Source: Streptococcus sp. 1643
Lineage (GTDB): Bacteria; Bacillota; Bacilli; Lactobacillales; Streptococcaceae
Length of the DNA stretch: 64,000 nucleotides
Assembly: GCF_006228325.1 (NCBI RefSeq)
Contig: NZ_CP040231.1
Location: forward strand, 383,001 to 447,000
Reading direction: 5' to 3'
Below the pieces are notes generated by a model, which was not told the DNA's origin, made no database searches, and saw only the letters and a list, made by a program, of their open reading frames with translations. The number at the start of each line of letters is the position of its first letter. The stretch's first letter is position 1. A program made the translations under genes and the position numbers. Positions 25,923 to 33,582 of the stretch are shown here, piece after piece.

Positions 25923-27212
25923 ATGGCGAAAATTCTATCTTTAGGTCTGACAGGTAAGAAATTACTTGCTCAGGGGTTCTTGTTTGTTCTGCTAGGTCTC
26001 ATCTTGATGGTCACGGGGACTTGGTTGCCAGTAAAGGTTATTCGACTGGTTCTGTTTTTAGCTTGGATAGCAACGGTCTTAGATTTAGTATTACGTATTT
26101 TCAAAAAAAGTCAGTCAACGGACACCTTGGGAGTTGCACTGGTTAAATTGTTAGTGCTGGGATATTTGCTTGGCTCCAATCTTGCGACGGATGTGCCGAT
26201 TTATATTTTGGCTCTTGTGATTGGAGTTTATCAGATTTTTCATGCTAGTATTAACCTTGTCACCTATGTTCTCTACCGCAAAAACAAAATTCGACCTCGT
26301 TTTCGTCTCTTACTAGATGGACTCGTACTAGTTTTTCTTGGTGGGACTAGTCTTTTGTCCTCTACAGGAAATTCTGTCTTTCAACTCTTTGTATTAGGGG
26401 CTTTTTTTTTCCTTTATGGTGTGTCCAATATCCGTGATGGTTTCTTGTTTGAGGAGGAAATTGGGAAAAACCATCTCAAACGTCGTATTAGAATTAGCTT
26501 ACCTATTGTCCTAGCCGCTCTCATCCCTGCAAGAACTTTAGCAAAAGTTAACAAATTTATGCTGGAAAATGCTGATGAGGAAGAAGATATCCATCTTGGA
26601 ATAGTGAAGTCTGGTAAGACAGCGGAGCTTGAAATTTTTGTTCATACAGCTGAGACCTCTCTGTTTTCGGCAATTGGTCATGTGGATATCTGCTATCAAG
26701 GCCGTGTTATTTCTTATGGCAACTATGATCCGTCTTCTGAGACCTTATTTGGCATGGTAGGAGATGGTGTCTTATATTTCTGTGATCGTGACAAGTACAT
26801 TGACCTATGTAAACGTGAGAGTCAAAAAACGCTTTTTGGTTATGGGATAGATTTGACGCCTGAAATGGAAAAAGCAGTTCAGAAAAAGTTGGCTGAATTG
26901 AAACAACTGACGATTCCATGGGAGCCAAGTGCAGATAAAATCATGACAGGTGATGGTAAGGAAGACTACACCTACGCTTATAAAATCAGACATGAGACAG
27001 ATGGGGAACTTTATAAATTTATCAAATCTAAGTTTAAATCCTACTTTGTCTTATCTACAAACTGTGTGCTCTTGGCTGATACCATAGTCGGTCAGGCTGG
27101 CACCGATATCCTCTCACCCAAAGGATTTATCGCTCCAGGAACTTACCAAGCCTACCTTAATCGAGAGTTTGAAAAACCAAATAGTATAGTCGTATCTAAA
27201 CATGTTTATTAA
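25923..27212 (+). CDS. DUF308-like membrane protein with a C-terminal papain-like (permuted) domain
   Basis: A 429-residue protein from ATG 25923, behind GAAAGG. The first 190 residues have about six hydrophobic segments in HdeD/DUF308 style. The last 220 are soluble and contain AIGHVDICYQGRVISYGNYD (His near 252) and STNCVLLADTIVG (Cys near 383). That order, His before Cys, recalls permuted NlpC/P60-like amidase or peptidase domains (YiiX type). The domain call is my reading and unproven. It ends nine bases before the AI-2E transporter gene, so they form an operon. Confidence 0.6.
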   Translation: MAKILSLGLTGKKLLAQGFLFVLLGLILMVTGTWLPVKVIRLVLFLAWIATVLDLVLRIFKKSQSTDTLGVALVKLLVLGYLLGSNLATDVPIYILALVIGVYQIFHASINLVTYVLYRKNKIRPRFRLLLDGLVLVFLGGTSLLSSTGNSVFQLFVLGAFFFLYGVSNIRDGFLFEEEIGKNHLKRRIRISLPIVLAALIPARTLAKVNKFMLENADEEEDIHLGIVKSGKTAELEIFVHTAETSLFSAIGHVDICYQGRVISYGNYDPSSETLFGMVGDGVLYFCDRDKYIDLCKRESQKTLFGYGIDLTPEMEKAVQKKLAELKQLTIPWEPSADKIMTGDGKEDYTYAYKIRHETDGELYKFIKSKFKSYFVLSTNCVLLADTIVGQAGTDILSPKGFIAPGTYQAYLNREFEKPNSIVVSKHVY

Positions 27213-27221
27213 GGAGAATTT

Positions 27222-28310
27222 ATGAACTTAGTAAAAAAATACACCCCGTTAATACTTTTTATAGGGCTGGTTGCTCTTGTAATTCTGAATGCATCGAGCT
27301 TTATATCAGGAGCAATCTCTCTCTTTGATGTAATATCAACCTTGATTTATGGTGCTGTTATTGCTTTTGTGCTTAATGTTCCTATGAAAAAAATTGAACA
27401 GTACTTAGTTAAATTGAAGGTAAAGGCAGAGTTGCGTCGTCCGATTGCCATGGTACTTGTTTTCCTAGCTCTTATCTTAATCGTGATTGCTCTTTTGGTT
27501 TTGGTGCTGCCAACCCTAGCCCAGACTATTAGTCAGCTGGGAACAGTCCTTTCAACAGTCCTTACTCAACTTGGGAAATTGCTAGGCAGCTCGGAATTTG
27601 TAACCAAAGACATGTTGTCAACTATCGTATCAGGCATACAGGGACAATCTAGTTCTATTAGCCAAGCTTTGATAGGTTTTTTATCAGGTCTGACTAGTAA
27701 TATCGGCAATATTTTTTCAAGTTTGATGAATGCCTTTTTGATTATAGTCTTCACCTTTTCATTTTTATCCAGTAAGGAACATCTGGCAGCGATGACGAGT
27801 CGACTTCTAAAAGTTTTTCTTCCAGAGAAGGTGGTGATAAAGTTGACTTACATTGGACAAGTAGCACTAGAGACTTATGACCAATTTTTGATGATTCAGC
27901 TGATTGAAGCAGTTATCATAGGAGTTATGATAGCGGTTGGTTACAGCGTGTTTGGGATACCCTATGGAGTAATGACAGGTATCTTTGCAGGAGTGCTATC
28001 GTTCATTCCTTATGTAGGGCCTATGATTGCTTGTGTTGTGGGAGCGATTTTTATCTTCACAGTGAGTCCTACTCAAGCCTTACTTTCTCTTCTTCTATAT
28101 CAAGTTATACAGCTGATTGAAGGAAACCTTATTTATCCTAGAGTTGTAGGTCAGTCTATTGGTTTGCCAGCTATTTTCACGCTTGCGGCTGCTAGTATTG
28201 GAGGCAATCTCTTTGGCTTACTTGGGATGATATTCTTTACACCGATATTTGCTGTTATCTATCGATTGGTTAAGGAATTTGTCGTTGCAAAGGAAAATCA
28301 GCTAGATTAA
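27222..28310 (+). CDS. AI-2E family transporter (PerM-like)
   Basis: A 362-residue membrane protein with about eight helices. A small soluble stretch lies in the middle, and the conserved C-terminal part has GIPYGVMTGIFAGVLSFIPYVGP (two pieces) and LIEGNLIYPRVVGQSIGL. This PF01594-type C-terminus defines the family. Members export or exchange varied substrates, including Na+/H+ in some; the AI-2 link holds for only one E. coli member. AAGGAG precedes the ATG. It follows the DUF308-like gene in one operon and is followed by a hairpin terminator. Confidence 0.9.
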   Translation: MNLVKKYTPLILFIGLVALVILNASSFISGAISLFDVISTLIYGAVIAFVLNVPMKKIEQYLVKLKVKAELRRPIAMVLVFLALILIVIALLVLVLPTLAQTISQLGTVLSTVLTQLGKLLGSSEFVTKDMLSTIVSGIQGQSSSISQALIGFLSGLTSNIGNIFSSLMNAFLIIVFTFSFLSSKEHLAAMTSRLLKVFLPEKVVIKLTYIGQVALETYDQFLMIQLIEAVIIGVMIAVGYSVFGIPYGVMTGIFAGVLSFIPYVGPMIACVVGAIFIFTVSPTQALLSLLLYQVIQLIEGNLIYPRVVGQSIGLPAIFTLAAASIGGNLFGLLGMIFFTPIFAVIYRLVKEFVVAKENQLD

Positions 28311-28336
28311 GAAAAACTAAATTTAATAAGATATAC

Positions 28337-28375
28337 TGAGAAGAGAGTGAGAGATTCTCTTCTCTTTTATTTTTA
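28337..28375 (+). terminator. terminator of the DUF308-AI-2E operon
   Basis: AGAAGAGA and TCTCTTCT pair around GTGAGAGAT, followed by CTTTTATTTTT. It starts 27 bases after the transporter stop. Confidence 0.8.
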
Positions 28376-28406
28376 AATACTTTTCTACAAAAAGCTATTA
28401 GACGTT

Positions 28407-28446
28407 AAAAAAAGCCTTGGTTTCAAGGCTTATTTCTGTTGATTTA
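28407..28446 (-). terminator. AAGCCTTG hairpin (copy D), terminator of tRNA-Lys 1
   Basis: AAGCCTTG and CAAGGCTT pair around GTTT, with A and T runs outside. On the reverse strand it follows the tRNA-Lys at 28451 by a few bases. Confidence 0.7.
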
Positions 28447-28450
28447 GATG

Positions 28451-28523
28451 TGCCCCCTGCAGGGCTCGAACCTGCGCCCCATAGCTTAAGAGTCTACTGC
28501 TCTACCAACTGAGCTAAGGAGGC
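28451..28523 (-). tRNA. tRNA-Lys (CTT), divergent copy
   Basis: On the reverse strand the gene starts GCCTCCTTAGCTC and folds as a full cloverleaf of 73 bases. The acceptor GCCTCCT pairs with AGGGGGC. The T-arm is GCAGG/TTCGAGC/CCTGC. The anticodon loop is CTCTTAA, giving anticodon CTT. The anticodon stem has an A-G mismatch beside the loop (31-39) and a G-T at the far end, unlike the cleaner copy at 29455. No CCA is encoded, although the discriminator A is followed by C. It may be a duplicate brought or left by the island. Confidence 0.85.
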
Positions 28524-28585
28524 AACAGAAAAAGCTGAGAATGTAACTTCCCAGCTATTTTAATATGCCCAAAATGGCAGCTAGA

Positions 28586-29101
28586 TTATTTACGAAAGGC
28601 ATCAAGGATATAGGTGAAACCAACAATTAAAAATGCAAAGGCAACGACATAAACGACAAAGACACTTGTAGCTACTGGATTGAACAAAATCACTAGACCT
28701 AGTAAAAATGCAAGCAACGCTATCCACATGATATGGTTGCCAATAATAGGGAAAATCAATCCCAGACGATTGCCTTTAAAGAAAGCTATAATGGCTTCTA
28801 CAATTAACCAAATTCCTAAAATAGTTGGAATGACAACTGGCAGCGTCACAAAGCCATAGGCAACGAGGTAAAGAGCTAAGAGAAGATTAACAATCCCTTG
28901 GAAAAGATGAGCTGGTGAGCGAAGCACTTTTGGTACAGAGAAATAGCCTAAAATAGCTGCTATAGAAGCAACCAGTAAACCAAATGCAATCCACCAGCTG
29001 TAAGCAACAAGATTAGCTACTGGGTCTGTAAATAGAAAGAGTGCTAAAAGGACAAAAATAACTCCTGCAAGGAATAGCGATAAACGATTAGAAAATTTCA
29101 T
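28586..29101 (-). CDS. HdeD/DUF308 family membrane protein
   Basis: A 171-residue protein with six hydrophobic segments and almost no loops, typical of the DUF308 repeat family (three two-helix units). The E. coli member HdeD is acid-stress related; the molecular role is unknown. It is transcribed leftwards towards the divergent tRNA-Lys copy. A hairpin (AGCTGGGAAG...CTCAGCTTTTTC) follows it at about 28530-28557. The other DUF308-like protein in the island, at 25923, shares this membrane style. Confidence 0.82.
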   Translation of the reverse strand: MKFSNRLSLFLAGVIFVLLALFLFTDPVANLVAYSWWIAFGLLVASIAAILGYFSVPKVLRSPAHLFQGIVNLLLALYLVAYGFVTLPVVIPTILGIWLIVEAIIAFFKGNRLGLIFPIIGNHIMWIALLAFLLGLVILFNPVATSVFVVYVVAFAFLIVGFTYILDAFRK

Positions 29102-29454
29102 TTCAATACCATCCTGTTATATAGTATAGTTTGATAATAAAAATATTATACACCTTTTTAGAGGAAATATCAATAAACAAAATGGAAAATTTGGAAGTTT
29201 CAGTCTGATTTATGAAAAGAAAATCAGTTTTTATTATTTTGAAAATAAAAAGAGAAGATAAAATTTGTCTTCTCTACATGAAAATATTGTATGGAATCAA
29301 AGCAAAAGTAACTGGCTTTACACTATTTGTAAAGATGTAATTTGATTCAAAAAGAAAAGATAGATTTAAAATGTGGGACAAATGATGGGGTAAATCAGTT
29401 ATAGACAAGCAAAAAAAGCCTTGATTTACAAGGCTTTTTCCTGTTGTATTTAGA
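29102..29454. other. non-coding end of the island before tRNA-Lys
   Basis: AT-rich sequence without a gene. It holds the leftward promoter region of the DUF308 gene (TATACT near 29122), a GTGGGACAAATGATGGGG motif (29372-29389) similar to that at 25454, and the AAGCCTTG hairpin copy E (29410-29440), which is the tRNA-Lys terminator and overlaps the right 42-bp repeat. Confidence 0.65.
29410..29440 (-). terminator. AAGCCTTG hairpin (copy E), terminator of tRNA-Lys 2
   Basis: AAAAAGCCTTG and CAAGGCTTTTT pair around ATTTA. It follows the tRNA-Lys at 29455 on the reverse strand after 14 bases. Confidence 0.8.
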
Positions 29455-29470
29455 TGCCCCCTACAGGGAT
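29429..29470. repeat. right 42-bp direct repeat, overlapping the 3' end of tRNA-Lys
   Basis: It is identical to 25327-25368. Its last 16 bases are the 3' end of the intact tRNA-Lys gene, the classical site for tyrosine-recombinase integration. Confidence 0.8.
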
Positions 29471-29527
29471 CGAACCTGTGACCCACGGATTAAGAGTCCG
29501 CTGCTCTGCCAGCTGAGCTAAGGAGGC
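29455..29527 (-). tRNA. tRNA-Lys (CTT)
   Basis: A 73-base cloverleaf on the reverse strand. The acceptor GCCTCCT pairs with AGGGGGC. The anticodon stem is GCGGA/TCCGT around CTCTTAA, so the anticodon is CTT for AAG codons. The T-arm is ACAGG/TTCGATC/CCTGT. It starts about five bases after the U run of the probable 6S RNA, so the two may be one transcript. Its 3' end carries the right copy of the 42-bp repeat. Confidence 0.93.
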
Positions 29528-29531
29528 AAAG

Positions 29532-29728
29532 AAAAAAGCTGTATTGGTGCCGAAACTTCACGGTTTGTATTGAACCCGCGCAATTAAGCAGGTGGGCAAC
29601 TCGCTCTAACTGAAGCTGTTTCCGTGTGAGACGGCCTACATGCTGTTAGAAGACTTTTGTTTCCCTAATAATACAAAAAATAGTCGGTCAACACTTAAGT
29701 GTGAAGTCGTACACCACAGCGTTTCTAT
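29532..29728 (-). ncRNA. ssrS: probable 6S RNA
   Basis: The reverse strand can form one long irregular hairpin of about 195 bases. The 5' segment GCTGTGGTG...ACTTCAC pairs with the 3' segment GTGAAGT...CACC...ACAGC, leaving a wide central bubble and a further stem towards the middle. It ends in a T run, and an extended -10 (TGGTATTAT, 29743-29735) stands in front. This architecture, size and position next to tRNA-Lys fit a Firmicute 6S RNA, which binds sigma-A polymerase. Another structured small RNA cannot be excluded without a covariance search. Confidence 0.6.
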
Positions 29729-29791
29729 GTTTATATAATACCACTTTTTCAAAAAAAATCAAGAGGAAAATGCAATTATTTGAAAAGGATT

Positions 29792-31063
29792 TCACAAGTC
29801 CCTTAATTTATCAATGGTTTCCTTGCGTTGCGCCAAGGCCCGTTCGTACTTGCCAGTATCTTCCGGAGTGAAGTAGTGCTGATCACGTATTTTTTCTGGC
29901 AAATAGTCTTGTTTGACCCAGTGTCCAGAATAGTTATGGGGATAGAGATAATCTTGGGCGTTCCCTAGTTCCTTGCTTCCACTGTAATGACCATCACGCA
30001 GGTGCCGAGGGATAGGCAAATGCCCTGATGTTTTGAGATCAGCAAGGGCCTTATCCATCGCCACATAGGCTGAGTTGGACTTGGGTGAAAGAGCCAGATC
30101 AATGACGACATTACCAATGAGGATGCGGGCTTCTGGGAAACCAATCCTTTGTGCAGCCTCTAGAGCAGTTACGGTATGAATTTGAGCCTCAGGATTGGCC
30201 AAACCAATATCCTCATAGGCAATTACAGTCAAGCGACGAGCTAGACTAGGCAAATCCCCAGCTTCAATCAAGCGAGCAGCGTAATGAAGACTGGCATCCA
30301 CATCCGAGCCGCGGATAGATTTTTGCAGGGCTGAGAGGACATCGTAGTGACCGTCCCCATCCTTGTCCATAGTGATGTAGCTTCGTTGCAGGCTATTTTC
30401 CATGATATCAAGAGTGATATGGCGGGTGCCCTTGTCATTCTCAGGAGTAGAGAGAACAGCCAAATCTAGTGAATTAAAGGCAGAACGTAGGTCTCCGTTT
30501 GTAGAGGTTGCGATGAAATCCAGCGCATCCTCATCTAGCTCTACTGGGAAATCAAAACCACGCTCAGGTTCGCTGAGAGCTGTTTGAAGAGCTTTTTTAA
30601 CATCTTGATTGGACAAGGGTTCCAATTCAAAAATCTGAACACGGCTACGAATGGCAGGAGTGACAGAAAAGAAGGGATTTTCAGTCGTTGCGCCAATCAT
30701 GATAACCAGACCACTTTCCAAAAGTGGCAGAAGAAAGTCTTGCTTGGTCTTATCAAGACGGTGGATCTCATCCAGTAGTAGGACCAATCCACCAGAGAAT
30801 TTAGCTTCTTCGGCGATTTCTTGGAGTCGCTTTTTACTATCCACTGTCGCGTTAAAGGTCCGAAAGGCATACTTGGTCGTTCCAGCGATGGCTGAAGCGA
30901 TACTGGTCTTGCCGATTCCTGGAGGTCCGTAGAGAATCATGGAGGACAGGCGGTTGGCCTCCACCATGCGACGGATGATTTTTCCTGGTCCGACCAGATG
31001 TTCCTGACCGATGACCTGGTCGATGGTTTTAGGGCGCATGCGAAGTGCGAGATTGTCAGGCAT
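29792..31063 (-). CDS. rarA: replication-associated recombination protein A (RarA/MgsA)
   Basis: A 423-residue AAA+ ATPase from ATG 31063, behind AAAGGA. Walker A is GPPGIGKTS (about 46-54), Walker B LLLDEIHR (about 94-101), and sensor 1 IGATTENPFFSV (about 125). After these come the MgsA tetramer domain and the C-terminal HYFTPED region. It acts at stalled forks in the cytoplasm, with SSB and the clamp loader path. An in-frame ATG 18 bases upstream (31081) has no ribosome site. It is divergent from the DUF3013 gene. Confidence 0.93.
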   Translation of the reverse strand: MPDNLALRMRPKTIDQVIGQEHLVGPGKIIRRMVEANRLSSMILYGPPGIGKTSIASAIAGTTKYAFRTFNATVDSKKRLQEIAEEAKFSGGLVLLLDEIHRLDKTKQDFLLPLLESGLVIMIGATTENPFFSVTPAIRSRVQIFELEPLSNQDVKKALQTALSEPERGFDFPVELDEDALDFIATSTNGDLRSAFNSLDLAVLSTPENDKGTRHITLDIMENSLQRSYITMDKDGDGHYDVLSALQKSIRGSDVDASLHYAARLIEAGDLPSLARRLTVIAYEDIGLANPEAQIHTVTALEAAQRIGFPEARILIGNVVIDLALSPKSNSAYVAMDKALADLKTSGHLPIPRHLRDGHYSGSKELGNAQDYLYPHNYSGHWVKQDYLPEKIRDQHYFTPEDTGKYERALAQRKETIDKLRDL

Positions 31064-31178
31064 AGCAGTCCTTTCTAACATGGATTTTCTGATGTATATG
31101 TGGTAAGATGGTAGTATCTATTTTAGCATAATTCCGAGTAATCGGGGCGATTTAAGAGTCGCATAGAAAGAGGACAAA

Positions 31179-31649
31179 ATGGCAACATACGGATTTTTAG
31201 ATGTTTTAGAGGAAGAGTTGGACAAGAACTTTCCATTTGACTATGAGATTAGCTGGGACAAGCGCAATCACGCGGTTGAAGTGAGTTTTCTCTTGGAAGC
31301 ACAAAATGCTGCAGGTGTGGAGATGGTGGATGAAGACGGAGAGGTTTCTTCGGATGACATTCTCTTCGAGGAAGCAGTCCTTTTCTACAACCCTGCTAAG
31401 TCAACCGTCAATGCGGAAGACTATCTGACTGTTATTCCTTACCTGCCTAAAAAAGGTTTTTCTCGCGAATTTTTAGCTTATTTTGCGCTATTTCTCAAAG
31501 ATACTGCAGAGGTTGGGCTGGATGCCCTCATGGACTTTTTGGAAGACCCAGAAGCAGAGGAGTTTGTCATGGAATGGAACCAAGAAGTCTTTGAAGAAGG
31601 AAAGGTTGGCTTGGAAGAAGGAGAATTTTATCCTTATCCGAGGTATTAG
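31179..31649 (+). CDS. DUF3013 family protein
   Basis: A 156-residue acidic protein, rich in Glu and Asp, with the opening ATYGFLDVLEEELDKNFPFDYEI (two parts) typical of the streptococcal DUF3013 family. It has no signal or membrane segment, so it is cytoplasmic. Its function is unknown to me. AGAGG lies before the ATG. It heads a string of small genes reaching to 34056 and is separated by 18 bases from the M50-like gene. Confidence 0.85.
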   Translation: MATYGFLDVLEEELDKNFPFDYEISWDKRNHAVEVSFLLEAQNAAGVEMVDEDGEVSSDDILFEEAVLFYNPAKSTVNAEDYLTVIPYLPKKGFSREFLAYFALFLKDTAEVGLDALMDFLEDPEAEEFVMEWNQEVFEEGKVGLEEGEFYPYPRY

Positions 31650-31667
31650 AAACTAGCGAGGAAGTAT

Positions 31668-32729
31668 ATGAAGAAAATAGGTTTGTCTTTTATCTCTGGT
31701 CTGTCCTTTGTTTTTTTGATGCTAGGATTTGCTTTTGGGACAATTGCCTTTAAAGAGTTAGATTTTTCGTTTGTCTTTGTTCCAGGCTACCTATTTACTT
31801 TTTTCAGCATCTATCTGATATTTATCCTTCATGAGCTGGGACATGCATTTTGCGGTTACCTGACAGGCTATCGACTGGTGGCTTTTGGATTAGGGAATTT
31901 TCTTTTGACCAAAAAGTTAGGCAAGTTTTCTCTTAGCCGAACAGCTGTTCTGAAAAATGTTGGCGCTCAGTATATTGGATTGAAAGAAGATGAAAGCGAC
32001 CAAAGAATCATCCTGATGCTTGCAGGCGGCTTGATAGTTCATCTTAGCTTGATTTTATTGGCGATATTGTATGGATTTTTGACAGCTAACTGGTATTTTG
32101 CAGCTACTTGGATTTGTCTAAATCTATCTTTTCTTCTCATCAATGCAAAGCCAGTTGGGATTACCGATGGAGCGAAAATTTGGGAATTGCTACAACAGCC
32201 TGAAAATACCAAATACGCCTACTCGGTGTTGAGGCATTCTGCCCAGACCTTGCTAGCTCCTCAAGAATATGATTTGAAAGACTTTATCATGCCTGTTGCT
32301 GAGGATGCGAAAGGGAGTTTTGCAGAAAGCATTCAGATTTTTCAGGGACTAGTTTTCATATTCGATAGTCAGATAGAGACTGCCAAAAAACACTTTCAGT
32401 CTTTATTAGATAGAACTGATAATCCAATGTCTAAAACTCTTTCTCAATTATACCTTCTTCAAATTGCCTTGCTTGAAGGAGATCATGAGAAAGCGGAGCA
32501 ATATGCAAGTATTCGAAGCGTTAAATCCTTTTTGTCTCTAAAAATGACAGATACGCAGATAATGCAAGCCTGGTATCAATTTCTGGTAAAGAAAGATATG
32601 GAACAGACTGACAAGGCTATAAAAATTGCTAGAAAAAACAAGGTGACCAGCCGTTTGGTGCGGGATGAGAAACGTTATTATGAAAGCTGGTTAGCAGAGT
32701 TGGAGAAAGAATTATCCGAAGGAGTTTGA
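31668..32729 (+). CDS. M50-like (site-2 type) membrane metalloprotease with repeat-like C-terminus
   Basis: A 353-residue protein. Hydrophobic segments lie near 5-30 and 35-55, and the second contains HELGHAFCGYL, an HExxH zinc motif (about 56-60). Further helices are near 120-165. NAKPVGITDGAKIW near 161-173 offers the third zinc ligand (Asp), in the style of the S2P NxxPxxxxDG motif. The last 150 residues are soluble and helical, perhaps TPR-like. It could cut a membrane protein within the bilayer; the target is unknown. GAGGAAG precedes the ATG. Confidence 0.7.
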   Translation: MKKIGLSFISGLSFVFLMLGFAFGTIAFKELDFSFVFVPGYLFTFFSIYLIFILHELGHAFCGYLTGYRLVAFGLGNFLLTKKLGKFSLSRTAVLKNVGAQYIGLKEDESDQRIILMLAGGLIVHLSLILLAILYGFLTANWYFAATWICLNLSFLLINAKPVGITDGAKIWELLQQPENTKYAYSVLRHSAQTLLAPQEYDLKDFIMPVAEDAKGSFAESIQIFQGLVFIFDSQIETAKKHFQSLLDRTDNPMSKTLSQLYLLQIALLEGDHEKAEQYASIRSVKSFLSLKMTDTQIMQAWYQFLVKKDMEQTDKAIKIARKNKVTSRLVRDEKRYYESWLAELEKELSEGV

Positions 32730-32730
32730 T

Positions 32731-33159
32731 ATGGAAATAGAAATTTCTGATTTCACAGGTTGCAAAATTGCCCTCTTTTGTGAGGATAGGATTTTAACTA
32801 TCTTACGCGATGACAAGCCCAGCATTCCTTGGCCCAATATGTGGGAGTTACCAGGTGGTGGCCGTGAGGGGAATGAAAGTCCTTTTGAGTGCGCGGCGCG
32901 TGAAGTTTACGAAGAACTAGGAATTCATCTGACTGAGGATTGTCTGCTTTGGAGTAAGGTTTACCCAAGTATGCTTTTTGAGGGAAAAGAATCCGTCTTT
33001 CTAGTTGGCAAGTTAAGGCAGGAACAGTTTGATAGTATCGTCTTTGGTGATGAAGGACAAGGCTATAAACTGATGAGCATTGAGGAATTTCTAAATTCTA
33101 AACAGGCAGTACCTCAGTTGCAAGGAAGATTGAGGGAATATTTGGAGGAAGTAAAATGA
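32731..33159 (+). CDS. NUDIX hydrolase
   Basis: A 142-residue protein with a complete Nudix box GGGREGNESPFECAAREVYEELGI (given in parts: GGGREGNE, then REVYEELGI), at about 43-66. It hydrolyses a nucleoside diphosphate linked to another group; the substrate cannot be read from sequence. AAGGAGTTTGAT gives the ribosome site, one base after the stop of the preceding gene. The last four bases overlap the next gene (ATGA), so the operon is tight. Confidence 0.92.
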   Translation: MEIEISDFTGCKIALFCEDRILTILRDDKPSIPWPNMWELPGGGREGNESPFECAAREVYEELGIHLTEDCLLWSKVYPSMLFEGKESVFLVGKLRQEQFDSIVFGDEGQGYKLMSIEEFLNSKQAVPQLQGRLREYLEEVK

Positions 33160-33524
33160 TTTTTGCAATTGCAACAACGACGTTAAACAAGGAAGTTAAA
33201 CGCAAACTAAAAACTGGACAATATTCTAGAGAAGAAGCTACATTCATCTATATGGAATATTTAAAGTTAAAAAAACAAAGGGAAGGTGGCATTAAAGTAG
33301 CAGGAATTTCTATGGCTGTTATCTGGGGGTTACTGTATGTTCTGTCTTTACAAGTTGAGAATACTCAACCACTTTCATTTTCAGTATATTTTTTATTTTT
33401 GATACTGCTTGCAGGAATTGTTCTATTTGTTTATTATCTTACGTTTGGTATTTTTAAACAGCAGATTCATAGCGCAATGAAAGAACACTATACAGATGTG
33501 ATTGAGGAATTTAAGGGTCAGTAA
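33156..33524 (+). CDS. uncharacterised small membrane protein
   Basis: A 122-residue protein. A charged N-terminal 45 residues is followed by two hydrophobic segments (about 46-62 and 70-92) and a short tail. I recognise no family. It overlaps the NUDIX gene by four bases with GGAGGAAG upstream, so it is translationally coupled to it. Confidence 0.7.
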   Translation: MIFAIATTTLNKEVKRKLKTGQYSREEATFIYMEYLKLKKQREGGIKVAGISMAVIWGLLYVLSLQVENTQPLSFSVYFLFLILLAGIVLFVYYLTFGIFKQQIHSAMKEHYTDVIEEFKGQ

Positions 33525-33582
33525 AACAGCGTGTGGAAGAGCGTAGGAAGCGAGTTGAGAGAGTGAATTTGGAGGTATTAGT

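Larger units (their letters stand above)
25327..29470. mobile_element. 4.1 kb island bounded by a 42-bp direct repeat at tRNA-Lys(CTT), no integrase
   Basis: The stretches 25327-25368 and 29429-29470 are identical over 42 bases. The right copy includes the 3' end of an intact tRNA-Lys gene; the left copy includes only the last 16 bases. This is the layout of attL and attR after integration at a tRNA 3' end. Inside are a DUF308/papain-like gene, an AI-2E transporter, a second tRNA-Lys and another DUF308 gene, but no recombinase. tRNA-Lys(CTT) is a known ICE site in streptococci. It may be a decayed element or a cis-mobilizable island. Confidence 0.6.
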
